Notes: generated from the letters alone by a model not told the origin. Positions 42,114-51,014 are shown, counted from the first letter of the stretch. The stretch is DNA of 64,000 bases from CBDCCV01 sp965215025 (GCA_965215025.1 CBDCCV010000001.1:1240001-1304000), one strand, 5' to 3'. Made by a program: numbers and translations.

Positions 42114-42629
42114 ATGCCTGAAGCCGACCGGCGGCAGCTGCGCGCGGCGCTCCTCGACCAGATGGCGCACCTGATGCGCGAGGTCGAGGTGCTCGGCCAG
42201 GTCATCGGGCGCGTGCCAGAGAATCTGCTCAGCGGGCGTCCGCTCCCGAGCAGCCTCTCGATCAAAGAGAGCTTCGGCCTCTTGGTTGCGCTTGACGAAC
42301 GGGTGCACCGCCCGCGCATCAGGCAGATCATCACTGAAGACGAGCCGCGCTTTGAGCCTAAGGACGAGCGCACGCTCATCGAGCCGGAGGACTGGAACGC
42401 GCAGGACATGCCGGCGATTTTAGAGCGCGTCGGCACAGCGCGGCGGCGGCTCGTCGAAACGTTCGAGGCGCTGCCGGCGGAGGCGTGGTCGCGCGCCGGG
42501 CACTTCCCCACAGAGGACGGCGGCGGGCACGCGCGGCGCGACCTCTATGAGCTTGCCCACGCCATCTCTCAGCACGACGCCGACCGGCTGCGCGCGCTCG
42601 GCCAGCGCCTCTACGAGAGCCAGATGTGA
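42114..42629 (+). CDS. DinB-like superfamily protein
   Basis: A 171-residue four-helix protein resembling the DinB/MSMEG_0307 family: LRAALLDQMAHLMREVEVLGQVI at the N-terminus, VALDERVHRPRIRQII, and ELAHAISQHDADRLRALGQRL at the end with the family's final H-x3-H-D-x3 pattern. Family members are usually metal-binding bacillithiol or mycothiol transferase relatives; some are stress-induced. Exact function unknown. It is convergent with hutG, 36 bp apart. Confidence 0.75.
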   Translation: MPEADRRQLRAALLDQMAHLMREVEVLGQVIGRVPENLLSGRPLPSSLSIKESFGLLVALDERVHRPRIRQIITEDEPRFEPKDERTLIEPEDWNAQDMPAILERVGTARRRLVETFEALPAEAWSRAGHFPTEDGGGHARRDLYELAHAISQHDADRLRALGQRLYESQM

Positions 42630-42665
42630 GGCGCGGCGAGGGTTGGCCACACGCCGCCCGCAGCC

Positions 42666-43604
42666 TTATCGAAGCGGCGCACGCCCCGTGGCTGCCAGTC
42701 CGCGCAGCACGTGCCACACGGTAAACGCCGCCAGCCGCGCCGTGTGCCCGTCCACGTCGAAGCGCGGGTTGCATTCGGACACGTCAACGGAGCGGACCTC
42801 GGGGCATCGCCCGGCCTCTTCGGCGGCGCGCAGCCATTCCGCTGCCATGAAGCCGCCCACCGCCGGGGCGCTCACGCCCGGAGCGAAGCTTTGATCAACG
42901 GCATCGAGGTCGAAGGTGGTCATGCACCGGCCTTCGAGCGCCTCGTACACGCGCTGAATGTGCTCCGGCCCCGCGTCGGCGCGCCAGCGGGCCGTGCCGC
43001 CCTGCGCTTCGATGTAGCGGAGGTGAGCCAGCGCGGTGCTCTGCGGCAGAAGCCCCTCCACCGCGTAGCCCCGGCAGCATCCTGACGGGTGCTCCAGCGC
43101 CAGCCGAAACGAAGATCCGGAATGCGGCCGCCCGTCCTTACGCGGGCGCACGTCGGGGTGCGCGTCCCAGTTAAGGATGGTCACCGCTTGGCGTGCCTCG
43201 ACGTAGCCGAGAAAGTGGCCGTAGGCCGTTTCGTGGCCGCCGCCGAGAATGATCGGCATGGCGCCGCGTTGCAGATGCGGCGCAACCGCCCGCCCCAGCC
43301 GCTCTTGGTCCTGCTCTACATCGCCCGTCACGGCGACGTCGCCCAGATCGGCGGTGTGCTCGACGAGGTCTACGAACGCATCGAAGCAGCGCGCGTCGGG
43401 GGTGAGGGGGCGGAGGGCCGCGCGTATCTTCTCCGGCCCCTGGGCCGCGCCGGGCCGCCCGCCGTTGAGGCGCACGCCTTCGTCGGAAGGGAAGCCGAGG
43501 AGCACCACGCGCGCGTCCTGGGGGCGATCCAGCTTCCGCCCCAGGAGCTGGCCCAGACGCGGATCGTCGGCGGCAGCGGCGGGAAGCGGGTCACGGCTGG
43601 GCAT
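42666..43604 (-). CDS. hutG: Formimidoylglutamase
   Basis: A 312-residue ureohydrolase-fold enzyme. The binuclear Mn site is visible as GGGHE (about 121-125), NWDAHPDVRP and TFDLDAVDQSFAPG. It hydrolyses N-formimidoyl-L-glutamate to glutamate and formamide, the last step of the hut pathway, and its place at the end of the hutU-hutH-hutI-hutG order supports this over agmatinase or arginase. The start ATG at 43604 is directly preceded by a purine-rich repeat on the plus strand, which makes a CT-rich leader in the mRNA. Confidence 0.92.
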   Translation of the reverse strand: MPSRDPLPAAAADDPRLGQLLGRKLDRPQDARVVLLGFPSDEGVRLNGGRPGAAQGPEKIRAALRPLTPDARCFDAFVDLVEHTADLGDVAVTGDVEQDQERLGRAVAPHLQRGAMPIILGGGHETAYGHFLGYVEARQAVTILNWDAHPDVRPRKDGRPHSGSSFRLALEHPSGCCRGYAVEGLLPQSTALAHLRYIEAQGGTARWRADAGPEHIQRVYEALEGRCMTTFDLDAVDQSFAPGVSAPAVGGFMAAEWLRAAEEAGRCPEVRSVDVSECNPRFDVDGHTARLAAFTVWHVLRGLAATGRAPLR

Positions 43605-43632
43605 CAGGAATGGAGGAATGGAGGAAAGAAGG
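43605..43632. repeat. AGGAATGG-type repeat in hutG leader
   Basis: AGGAATGG, AGGAATGG, AGGAAAG in tandem immediately upstream of the hutG start. Variant of the AGGAGTGG array before hutI. Confidence 0.65.
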
Positions 43633-43675
43633 GGCGGCGTTCGTTCTACGCGCGCGGCGGCGTTTCTGGGGAAGA

Positions 43676-44893
43676 CTACGGAGCCACCTTCTGCCCCCGG
43701 ACGTAGGTTGCTACGGCCGCGTTCGGGCGGAAGTGGTAGAGCCAGTGGGTGACATCGGGGGCGTCCACGATCACGAAGTCGGCCTGCTTGCCGGGTTCGA
43801 GCGAGCCGATGCGTGCGGCGCGCCCGACGGCGCGGGCGGCGTAGAGGGTGGCGCCCTTGAGCGCCTCGGCGGGGGTCATGCGCTGCATCGCGCAGGCGAG
43901 GGTGAGGGCGAGCGGCAGGTGGTACGAAGGCGCGCTGCCGGGGTTGAAGTCCGTAGCCACGGCCACGGGCACGCCGGCCTCGATGAACCGGCGCGCGGGC
44001 ATGGGCGGCTGACGCAGGTAGAGCGAGGCGAGCGGCAGGCTCACGGCCACGACGCCGGCCTCGGCCATCGCCGCGATGCCTTCATCGGCGGCGTGCTCCA
44101 GGTGATCGGCGGAAGCGGCGCCGACCTCGGCGGCGAGCCGGGCGCCGCTCGTGTCCGAGAGCTGATCGGCGTGGAGCTTGGGGCGCAGCCCGTGCCGCCC
44201 GGCTGCGGCGAAGACCTGGCGCGCCTCGGCGGGCGAGAAGGCGGTGTCTTCGACGAACACGTCGCAGAAGGCGGCCAACTCTTCGCGCGCCACTTCGGGG
44301 ATGAGCCGTTCGGTGAGCAGGCGCAGGTAGCCCGCGCGGTCGCCGTCGAACTCGGGCGGGAGCGTGTGCGCGCCCAGGAGCGTGGGGACGAGGCCGAGCG
44401 GCTGCGCCGCTTGCAGGCGGCGGTACACGCGCAACGTCTTTAGCTCATCTTCCACGTTGAGGCCATAGCCGCTCTTAGCTTCCACGGTCGTCACGCCCAG
44501 GCGCGCCATCGCGCGCAGAAAGCGCAGGCTGCGCTCGAAGAGTTCGTCTTCGGTGGCGGCGCGCGTCTGGCGCATCGTGGAGCGGATGCCGCCGCCGGCG
44601 CGCGCGATGTCCGCGTAGCTCGCGCCCCGGCTGCGCTGCTCGAACTCATCGGCCCGCCATCCACCGAAGGCGAGGTGCGTGTGGCTGTCTACGAGGCCGG
44701 GGATGACGAGCCGCCCGCCGGCGTCCACCCTTTCCATGCCGGCGTAGGCGTCGGGCAGGTCGGCCGCCGCGCCGGCCCAGCGGATCGTGCCCTTCTCCCA
44801 CACCAGCGCGCCGTCGGCAACGGCGTGGATCGCGTCCTGCCCGCCGCCGGCCCGGCAGGTGGCAAGCTCGCTGATGTGGGTCAGGACGGGCAT
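43676..44893 (-). CDS. hutI: Imidazolonepropionase
   Basis: A 405-residue amidohydrolase. Metal-binding VDSHTHLAFGGWRADEFEQR lies at about residues 68-87, EAKSGYGLNVEDELKTLRVYR at about 138-158, and later HADQLSD and VAVATDFNPGSAPS, the HutI signature region. It hydrolyses 4-imidazolone-5-propionate to N-formimidoyl-L-glutamate, between HutU and HutG in the pathway. The start ATG at 44893 is six bases from an 11.5-copy octamer array, so its leader RNA is a CCACTCCT repeat. No Shine-Dalgarno site. Confidence 0.96.
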   Translation of the reverse strand: MPVLTHISELATCRAGGGQDAIHAVADGALVWEKGTIRWAGAAADLPDAYAGMERVDAGGRLVIPGLVDSHTHLAFGGWRADEFEQRSRGASYADIARAGGGIRSTMRQTRAATEDELFERSLRFLRAMARLGVTTVEAKSGYGLNVEDELKTLRVYRRLQAAQPLGLVPTLLGAHTLPPEFDGDRAGYLRLLTERLIPEVAREELAAFCDVFVEDTAFSPAEARQVFAAAGRHGLRPKLHADQLSDTSGARLAAEVGAASADHLEHAADEGIAAMAEAGVVAVSLPLASLYLRQPPMPARRFIEAGVPVAVATDFNPGSAPSYHLPLALTLACAMQRMTPAEALKGATLYAARAVGRAARIGSLEPGKQADFVIVDAPDVTHWLYHFRPNAAVATYVRGQKVAP

Positions 44894-44898
44894 GGTTT

Positions 44899-44990
44899 AG
44901 GAGTGGAGGAGTGGAGGAGTGGAGGAGTGGAGGAGTGGAGGAGTGGAGGAGTGGAGGAGTGGAGGAGTGGAGGAGTGGAGGAGTGGAGGA
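44899..44990. repeat. Octamer tandem array (AGGAGTGG)x11.5
   Basis: A perfect 8-bp direct repeat, 92 bp long, without sequence drift, ending five bases before the hutI start codon. On the hutI coding strand it reads CCACTCCT. The 11.5 exact units suggest recent expansion and likely copy-number instability. Confidence 0.95.
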
Positions 44991-45074
44991 AGGCGGCGGG
45001 ACGTTGGGACCGGGCGTTCGTTCCGCTTCTCAACGTCCTTTCCTCCTCTCATCCGTTCCTCCATGCTTACTCTC

Positions 45075-46601
45075 CTAAACCAGCGGCTCGAGCGCGTCGG
45101 CCACGGCGTCGAGCAGGTCAGCGCTGCGGATCAGGTCGAGGCAATGGTTGAGTTCCTCGGTGAAAGGCTCGTCGGCGTCGCGGTGCGGGATCAGGGCGCG
45201 TACGCGCTCGTGCGCTACCTCCACGCCGCGTCCGGGGCGCAGCGGGCGGCGGAAGTCGAGCGCCTGCGCGGCGGTGAGCAGCTCGATGGCAAGGACATGC
45301 TCGACGTTTTCGAGCACCTGCAAGAGCTGCACGGCGCCCGTGGCTCCCATCGAGACGTGGTCCTCCTGGCCCAGGCTCGTCGGGATGGAATCTACCGAGG
45401 CGGGGTGGCAGAGGCTTTTGTTCTCGGAAACGAGCGCGGCGGCGGTGTACTGTGGGATCATGAAGCCGGAGTTGATGCCGGTGTTCTCCATCAGGAGGCG
45501 CGGCAGGCCGTCGTGGCCGCTCAAGAGCAGGTAGGTGCGCCGCTCCGAGATCGAGGCCAGTTCGGCGAGCGCGATGGCGGCGTAGTCGAGCACCAGCGCC
45601 AACGGCTGCCCGTGGAAGTTGCCGCCGCTGACGATGTCGCCGTTCTCGAAGACGATGGGGTTGTCCGTGACGCTGTTGATCTCGGTCTCGACGACGGCGC
45701 GCGCGTGGCGGAGGGCATCGCGCGTAGCGCCGTGGACCTGCGGCACGCAGCGCAGGCTGTACGGGTCCTGCACCTTGCCGCAGTGGCGGTGCGATTCCAA
45801 AACCTCGCTGCTGGTGAGCAGCAGGCGGACGTTTCGCGCCACACGCGCCTGCCCGGCGTGCGGGCGCACGGCCTGGAGGCGCGCGTCGAAGGGCCTGGCC
45901 GAGCCGCGCAGCGCTTCGAGGCTCATGGCCGCCAAGAGGTCAGCCACCCGCACGAGCCGGCGCGCGCTTCCCAACACGTGGGCGCCGTACGCGCTCATCT
46001 GCTGCGTGCCGTTGATGAGCGCAAGGCCATCCTTAGGGCGGAGCGTGATCGGCGTCAGGCCGTGCTCGCTCAGCACGTCGGCGGCCGGGCGCGTGCCAGT
46101 GCCGTCCTCGCTCCAGAAGGCGCCCTGGCCGATAAGCGGCAGGCTCATGTGCGCCAGCGGCGCGAGGTCGCCCGAGGCGCCCACGCTGCCGCGGCTTGGC
46201 ACGGCGGGCACGAGGCTGCGCTCGGCAAAGTCCAGGAGCCGCTCGAACGTCTCGAGCGACACGCCGGAGTAGCCCAGCCCCAGCGCGTGGATCTTCAGGC
46301 GCAGCATGAGGCGCGTGATGGCTTTCGGGATCAGCGCGCCTACGCCCACGGCATGGCTCACGACGAGGTTGCGCTGGAGGTCTTCAAGCCGGCCCGCGCC
46401 CACGCGTTGCTGCGCCAGCGCACCGAAGCCCGTGTTGATGCCGTAGTGCGCCTCGCCGTCGTTAAGGCGCGCCTCGACCACGCGCCGCGACTGCCGGACG
46501 CGCGCCGGGTTCTCGCGTAGCGCTTGCAGGCTGGCGTCGAGGTCGCCTGAGAGCGAGTCGATGCGGAGGGGATGCGTTACGTCGAGCGTTGGGGGAGGCA
46601 T
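45075..46601 (-). CDS. hutH: Histidine ammonia-lyase
   Basis: A 508-residue aromatic amino acid lyase. The MIO cofactor triad A142-S143-G144 sits in GSVGASGDLAPLAH; YGINTGFGALA (53-63) carries the catalytic tyrosine, and QDPYSLRC and NGDIVSGGNFHGQPLAL follow as in known HutH proteins. It deaminates L-histidine to urocanate, the entry step of the cluster. The gene lies between the four-helix-bundle gene and hutI, with repeat-filled spacers on both sides. Confidence 0.97.
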   Translation of the reverse strand: MPPPTLDVTHPLRIDSLSGDLDASLQALRENPARVRQSRRVVEARLNDGEAHYGINTGFGALAQQRVGAGRLEDLQRNLVVSHAVGVGALIPKAITRLMLRLKIHALGLGYSGVSLETFERLLDFAERSLVPAVPSRGSVGASGDLAPLAHMSLPLIGQGAFWSEDGTGTRPAADVLSEHGLTPITLRPKDGLALINGTQQMSAYGAHVLGSARRLVRVADLLAAMSLEALRGSARPFDARLQAVRPHAGQARVARNVRLLLTSSEVLESHRHCGKVQDPYSLRCVPQVHGATRDALRHARAVVETEINSVTDNPIVFENGDIVSGGNFHGQPLALVLDYAAIALAELASISERRTYLLLSGHDGLPRLLMENTGINSGFMIPQYTAAALVSENKSLCHPASVDSIPTSLGQEDHVSMGATGAVQLLQVLENVEHVLAIELLTAAQALDFRRPLRPGRGVEVAHERVRALIPHRDADEPFTEELNHCLDLIRSADLLDAVADALEPLV

Positions 46602-46640
46602 GTGTCGAGAATGGAGGAATGGAAGATTGGAGAGGAGGCG

Positions 46641-47054
46641 TCAGCCAGTGTCGTAAGGGACCTCAGGTTCGCGCAGGGTGGCCGGGCCGCACCACTTGGC
46701 GGGGGCCGCCATCATCTTGACCAGGCCGCCTCGGACCCTACGGCATCGCGCTCGGAGGATGTCGTGCGCTTCGGCGGACAGGTAGCCGCAGTCGCGCGCG
46801 AAGCGGAGCCACGTCATCGTTTCTGCGGCCTCGCCTTCGGCGTCGCTGAGCTTGCTGATGAAGTGCCGCTCGTACCGGCGCTTGCCCCACGCCTCGGCGA
46901 TGTTTGAGCACGCCGCCCGTGACGAGCACCGGATCTGATCCGTCAGGGCGTATCGCTCCTCCTTCGGCCAGCTTTTCGAATGCTCAAAGATGTCCATAGC
47001 TATCTCATGCCCCACCCGATACACCCGCAGATCTTCAAAATCCCTGATCGCCAT
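46641..47054 (-). CDS. Four-helix bundle protein (23S rRNA IVS family)
   Basis: A 137-residue protein from the ATG at 47054 (MAIRDFEDLRVYRVGHEIAMDIFEHSKSWP). It matches the four-helix bundle family first found as open frames in 23S rRNA intervening sequences: LTDQIRCSSRAACSNIAEAWGKRRYERHFISKLSDAEGEA is characteristic. Function is unknown; proteins of this family form pentamers. It is inserted between hutU and hutH, same strand, with repeats on both sides, and has no known link to histidine catabolism. Longer in-frame extension upstream is repeat-derived. Confidence 0.88.
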   Translation of the reverse strand: MAIRDFEDLRVYRVGHEIAMDIFEHSKSWPKEERYALTDQIRCSSRAACSNIAEAWGKRRYERHFISKLSDAEGEAAETMTWLRFARDCGYLSAEAHDILRARCRRVRGGLVKMMAAPAKWCGPATLREPEVPYDTG

Positions 47055-47105
47055 TTCCTGCCTCTCTCCACTGAATGATCTGAACCGACTGCCTATGTAG
47101 GATAC

Positions 47106-47240
47106 GAGGAGTGGAAGGGTGGAAGGAAGGAGGGAGGCACCTTGCAGACTTTGCTTACTGCTCCTTTCCTCCACTCATCCCTTCCTTCACTCTTCCACTC
47201 ATCCTTTCCTCCATTCCTAAACCCTCTTCCATTCCCAGAA
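47106..47240. repeat. Purine-rich then pyrimidine-rich repeat block at hutU end
   Basis: Degenerate GGAGTGGAAGGG-type units (47106-47145) are followed by CCTTTCCTCCACTCAT-type units (47160-47235). The two halves are approximately inverted copies and could form a long hairpin on hutU RNA. The second half codes for the extra C-terminal tail of HutU. Confidence 0.6.
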
Positions 47241-48900
47241 ACGGCAGGTCCAGGTCGTGCCGCCGCGCCGTCTCGATGGCCGCGTCGTAGCCGGCGTCGG
47301 CGTGGCGCATGACGCCGGAGGCGGGATCGTTGGTGAGCACGCGCTCGAGGCGCTCGTAGGCGGCGCCCGTGCCGTCGGCCACGCACACCATGCCGGCGTG
47401 GATGGAGTAGCCGATGCCGACGCCGCCGCCGTGGTGCAGGCTCACCCACGAGGCGCCCGAGGCCGTGTTCAAGAGCGCGTTCAAGAGCGGCCAGTCGGCG
47501 ATGGCGTCCGAGCCGTCCTTCATCGCCTCGGTCTCGCGGTTAGGCGAGGCCACCGAGCCGGTGTCGAGGTGGTCGCGCCCGATGACGAGCGGGGCCTCGA
47601 CCTTGCCTTTTTCGACGAGCCAGTTGAACCGTTCGCCCAGCGCGGCGCGCTCGCCTTGTTCGAGCCAGCAGATGCGCGCCGGCAGGCCTTGAAAAGAGAC
47701 CTTCTCGCGCGCCTCGTGGATCCAGCGGTGCAGCGCCTCTTTTTCGGGGAAGGTCTCCAGCACGAGGTCGTCGGTGACGGCGATGTCGTGCGGATTCCCC
47801 GACAGTGCGGCCCAGCGGAACGGGCCGGAGCCGCGGCAGAAAAGCGGGCGGATGAAGGCCGGGACGAAGCCGGGGAAGCCGAACGCCTCGCTCATGCCGC
47901 GCCGGTCGGCCACTTGGCCGCGCAGGTTGTTGCCGTAGTCGAAGGTGACGGCGCCCTCGGCTTGCAGGTCGAGCATGGCACGCACGTGCTGCTGCATGGA
48001 GTCGAGCACGGCCTCTTCGTAGCCGCCGGGGTCGCGCTCGCGCAGGGCTACGGCCTCGTCGGGCGCGTAGCCGGCGGGGAAGTAGCCCGTCTGGAGGTCG
48101 TGCGCCGAGGTCTGGTCGGTGAGCACGTCGGGCACGACGCCGCGCCGCGCTAGCTCGGGCAGCACCTCGGCGATGTTGCCCACGAGGCCCACGGAGAGAG
48201 CCTCGCCGTTCTGCTTCGCCTCGAGCACGCGGTCGAGCGCGGCGTCGAGGTCGGTTTCCACCCTGTCGCAGTAGCCGGTCTCTACGCGCCGCCGTGCGCG
48301 CGCCGGGTCCACCTCCACGCCCAGGAAGGCGGCGCTGTTCATCGTGGCGGCCAGCGGCTGCGCCCCGCCCATGCCGCCGAGGCCCGCCGTGACGACGAGC
48401 CGCCCGGCGAGCGTGCCGCCGAAGTGCTGGCGCGCCACCTCGGCGAACGTCTCGTAGGTGCCCTGCAGGATGCCCTGCGTGCCGATGTAGATCCACGAGC
48501 CGGCCGTCATCTGGCCGTACATCGTGAGGCCCATCCGGTCGAGGCGGCGGAACTCGTCCCACGTGGCCCAGCGCGGCACGAGGTGCGCGTTGGCGATGAG
48601 GACGCGCGGCGCCCACTCGTGCGTGCGAAACACGCCCACCGGCTTGCCGCTCTGCACGAGCAGTGTCTCGTCGTTTTCGAGACGCTGGAGTGTTTCGACG
48701 ATCTTGCGGTAGCAGGCCCAGTTGCGAGCGGCTTTCCCTGCCCCACCGTAGACGATAAGCTCGGACGGCTTCTCGGCCACCTCCGGGTCGAGGTTGTTCA
48801 TCAGCATTCGCAGGGCCGCCTCTTGGTGCCACCCCTTGCAGCGGAGCGTCGTCCCGCGCGGGGCGCGTACCGTGGGAGCCGCCGGTGCTTCCGTAGCCAT
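47155..48900 (-). CDS. hutU: Urocanate hydratase
   Basis: A 581-residue NAD-dependent urocanase; the start is the ATG at 48900, with an alternative ATG at 48942. Family blocks: LIVYGGAGKAARNW, YGQMTAGSWIYIGTQGILQGTYETF, GLGGMGGAQPLAATMN for NAD binding, FCRGSGPFRWAALSG with the catalytic cysteine, and SLHHGGGVGIGYSIHAGMV. It converts urocanate to 4-imidazolone-5-propionate. The natural end of HutU lies near LDLPFLG; about 25 further residues rich in E, G, M and R are read from an intergenic repeat. It is first in the minus-strand hut cluster. Confidence 0.96.
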   Translation of the reverse strand: MATEAPAAPTVRAPRGTTLRCKGWHQEAALRMLMNNLDPEVAEKPSELIVYGGAGKAARNWACYRKIVETLQRLENDETLLVQSGKPVGVFRTHEWAPRVLIANAHLVPRWATWDEFRRLDRMGLTMYGQMTAGSWIYIGTQGILQGTYETFAEVARQHFGGTLAGRLVVTAGLGGMGGAQPLAATMNSAAFLGVEVDPARARRRVETGYCDRVETDLDAALDRVLEAKQNGEALSVGLVGNIAEVLPELARRGVVPDVLTDQTSAHDLQTGYFPAGYAPDEAVALRERDPGGYEEAVLDSMQQHVRAMLDLQAEGAVTFDYGNNLRGQVADRRGMSEAFGFPGFVPAFIRPLFCRGSGPFRWAALSGNPHDIAVTDDLVLETFPEKEALHRWIHEAREKVSFQGLPARICWLEQGERAALGERFNWLVEKGKVEAPLVIGRDHLDTGSVASPNRETEAMKDGSDAIADWPLLNALLNTASGASWVSLHHGGGVGIGYSIHAGMVCVADGTGAAYERLERVLTNDPASGVMRHADAGYDAAIETARRHDLDLPFLGMEEGLGMEERMSGRVKEGMSGGKEQ

Positions 48901-49235
48901 GGCTTCTACCTTTACCTTGTTGGGCGATGGAGGGAGAGACAAGTCAGAGAAGCCGCGCGGGCTTGCGGCGGCTCAGCGCTTCAACGTATTTCCCGAAGGG
49001 CGCTCCCGTTCCGGAAGCGCTTTCCGATGAGCGCAGACGCGGACGCCGGCTGCTTCCCGGAGTCCGCAATCTCTTCTGCGAGGCCGATGAGCTTCGACGG
49101 GCGCCGCCGAACCCGGACGGCGGGAGCGCCGTAGTCGGAGTGATCCGGATTGGCCGCCCGCCAGCGCGGATGCTGACGGCGGCCCTGCGCTCGTGCAGAG
49201 GGGGGTAGAACGGCGAAACCGAAACAGTCTCCAAG
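48901..49235. other. Divergent spacer between hutU and holA, 335 bp
   Basis: No gene is supported here. The spacer should contain the promoters of both hut and holA. A GGAAGCGCTTTCC palindrome at about 49014-49026 could be an operator; there is no hutC-type regulator gene in the window to link it to. Confidence 0.4.
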
Positions 49236-50279
49236 ATGGCAAAAAACACCGGCCTCGGCTACGAGCAGTTGGCCACGGCCTTTCGGCATCAGAACTTCAA
49301 GCCGCTCTATTTTCTCTACGGCGAGGAGACGTTTCAGATCGACGAGCTGCAGCGGCTCCTCATCGAGACGGCCCTTCAAGCGCACGAGCGCGACTTCAAC
49401 TTCGACCTCGTCTACGGCGCCGAGGCGGAGGCGCAGGACGTGCTCGCGCTCTGTGCCGGCTACCCGGTGATGGCCGAAAGGCGCGTCGTCGTCGTGCGCG
49501 ATTTTGACAAGCTCAACGGCAACGCCGCGTTCAAGAGCTACGCCGAGCGGCCCAATCCGCAGGCGGTCGTCTTCCTCACCTGCGCGCAGAAGCCGAACCT
49601 CTCCGCGCATCCGTACCGGGCGCTCAAGCAGCACGCGGCGTGGAGCCACTTCAAGCCGCTCTACGACAACGAGGTGCCCGGCTGGATCAAGGGCCGCGCC
49701 GAAGCCCTCGGCTACCAGATCGAGCCGCAGGCCACGCAGATGCTCGCCGAGCAGGTGGGCGGCGACCTCCAGACGCTCGCCGGCGAGATCGACAAGCTCA
49801 TCACCTTCGCCGGCGGGCGCTCCACGCTCACGGCCGACGACGTGCTCCAGGCCGGCGGCCACGCGCGCGAGTACAACGTCTTCGAGCTGCAAAAAGCGCT
49901 CGGCCAGGGCCGCCGCGCCGACGCCCTGCGCATCGCCGATCACATGCTGCGCCAGGCAGCCCACCCGCAGGGCGAGGCGCTGATGATCGTGGCCGTCCTC
50001 ACGGCGTACTTCACCAAGCTGTGGAAGATGCCGCCGGGCGCCGGGCGGATGTCGAACGGGCAGATCGCCTCGGTGATCGGCGTCTCGCCGTACTTCGTGC
50101 AGGAGTACGTGGCGGCGGCGCGGCGCTTCGGCCCCAAGGCGCTCGAACGGGCTTTCGCGGCGCTCCTGGCGGCCGACTACGAACTCAAGGGCGGCTCCGC
50201 ACGCGATGCGCGTCTGGTGATGACGCTCCTCATGCCGTGCCTCGTGCCCGCGCGCAGCGAAGCGCAGGACGCACGCTAA
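49236..50279 (+). CDS. holA: DNA polymerase III subunit delta
   Basis: A 347-residue clamp-loader subunit. An N-terminal AAA+-like fold without a working Walker A (FKPLYFLYGEETFQIDELQRLL), a middle segment with VVFLTCAQKP, and a C-terminal collar domain (VFELQKALGQGRRADALRIADHML, then YFTKLWKMP) match HolA. It opens the beta sliding clamp in the replisome. The length is normal. No Shine-Dalgarno site precedes the ATG. Confidence 0.92.
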   Translation: MAKNTGLGYEQLATAFRHQNFKPLYFLYGEETFQIDELQRLLIETALQAHERDFNFDLVYGAEAEAQDVLALCAGYPVMAERRVVVVRDFDKLNGNAAFKSYAERPNPQAVVFLTCAQKPNLSAHPYRALKQHAAWSHFKPLYDNEVPGWIKGRAEALGYQIEPQATQMLAEQVGGDLQTLAGEIDKLITFAGGRSTLTADDVLQAGGHAREYNVFELQKALGQGRRADALRIADHMLRQAAHPQGEALMIVAVLTAYFTKLWKMPPGAGRMSNGQIASVIGVSPYFVQEYVAAARRFGPKALERAFAALLAADYELKGGSARDARLVMTLLMPCLVPARSEAQDAR

Positions 50280-50363
50280 AACGTCAGGACAGTGCGAACT
50301 TTCGTCCGGATGAGGCGTCCCAGGGGCGCTCAACGGCCCCTTCGCTCTTTTTTGCGCGCATCG

Positions 50364-51014
50364 ATGTTTAACTCTTCCGTGCTCAGTTCCTCGGCTTCGA
50401 CCGCTCCGACGTACACCCACCGCGCGCTCCTTGGCGAGATGAGCGATGAAGACCTCATGGCGCAGTTCCAGGCGGGCACCGTCACGGCCTTCGACCTCCT
50501 GGTGGAGCGCTACCGCGGCCCGCTTACGAGCTACATCTACCGCTTCCTGCGCGACGCGGAGGCGTGCGAGGACCTCGTGCAGGAGACGTTCCTGCGCGTG
50601 CACCGCAACCGGCACTCCTACCGCCGCATCGCCCGCTTCTCGACGTGGCTCTACACCATCGCCGGGAACCTGGCGCGCTCGGAATACCGCCAGCGCAAGC
50701 ACCGCCGCGTCACCTCGTTGCAGACGACGAGCCGCGACGACGAGACGTACGAGATCGACGTGCCTGACGAAACATTCACCCCGGACGAACATACCGAGGG
50801 TGTCCTGCAAGGGCGGTACGTGCGCGAGGCGCTGGCGCAGATCGCCGAGGACTTCCGCGAGGTGGTGGTCTTGCGCGACGTACAGCAGCTCACCTACGAC
50901 GAGATCGCACAGATCACCGGCCTCCCGATGGGCACCGTAAAGAGCCGCATCAACCGGGGCCGCACGAAGCTCCAAGCACTGCTCAAAGACATCTACTCCG
51001 CCCCGCAACCGTAA
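50364..51014 (+). CDS. ECF-type RNA polymerase sigma factor
   Basis: A 216-residue sigma-70 family (group 4) factor; the start is the ATG at 50364. Region 2 is FDLLVERYRGPLTSYIYRFL with DLVQETFLRVH, then RFSTWLYTIAGNLARSEYR. Region 4 is EVVVLRDVQQLTYDEIAQITG with GTVKSRINRGR. Between them is an acidic linker of about 45 residues. The gene is followed 51 bp later by a membrane protein with anti-sigma features, so it is probably controlled by sequestration at the membrane. Its regulon is unknown. Confidence 0.94.
   Translation: MFNSSVLSSSASTAPTYTHRALLGEMSDEDLMAQFQAGTVTAFDLLVERYRGPLTSYIYRFLRDAEACEDLVQETFLRVHRNRHSYRRIARFSTWLYTIAGNLARSEYRQRKHRRVTSLQTTSRDDETYEIDVPDETFTPDEHTEGVLQGRYVREALAQIAEDFREVVVLRDVQQLTYDEIAQITGLPMGTVKSRINRGRTKLQALLKDIYSAPQP

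Noticed and set aside
44899..44990. Octamer array as a CRISPR array
   Set aside because: There are no spacers between units; it is a simple tandem repeat and no cas gene is present.
44919..46520. 533-codon open frame on the plus strand beginning with a GGVEEWRS repeat
   Set aside because: The repeat peptide is only the octamer array read in frame, and the rest is antisense to hutH.
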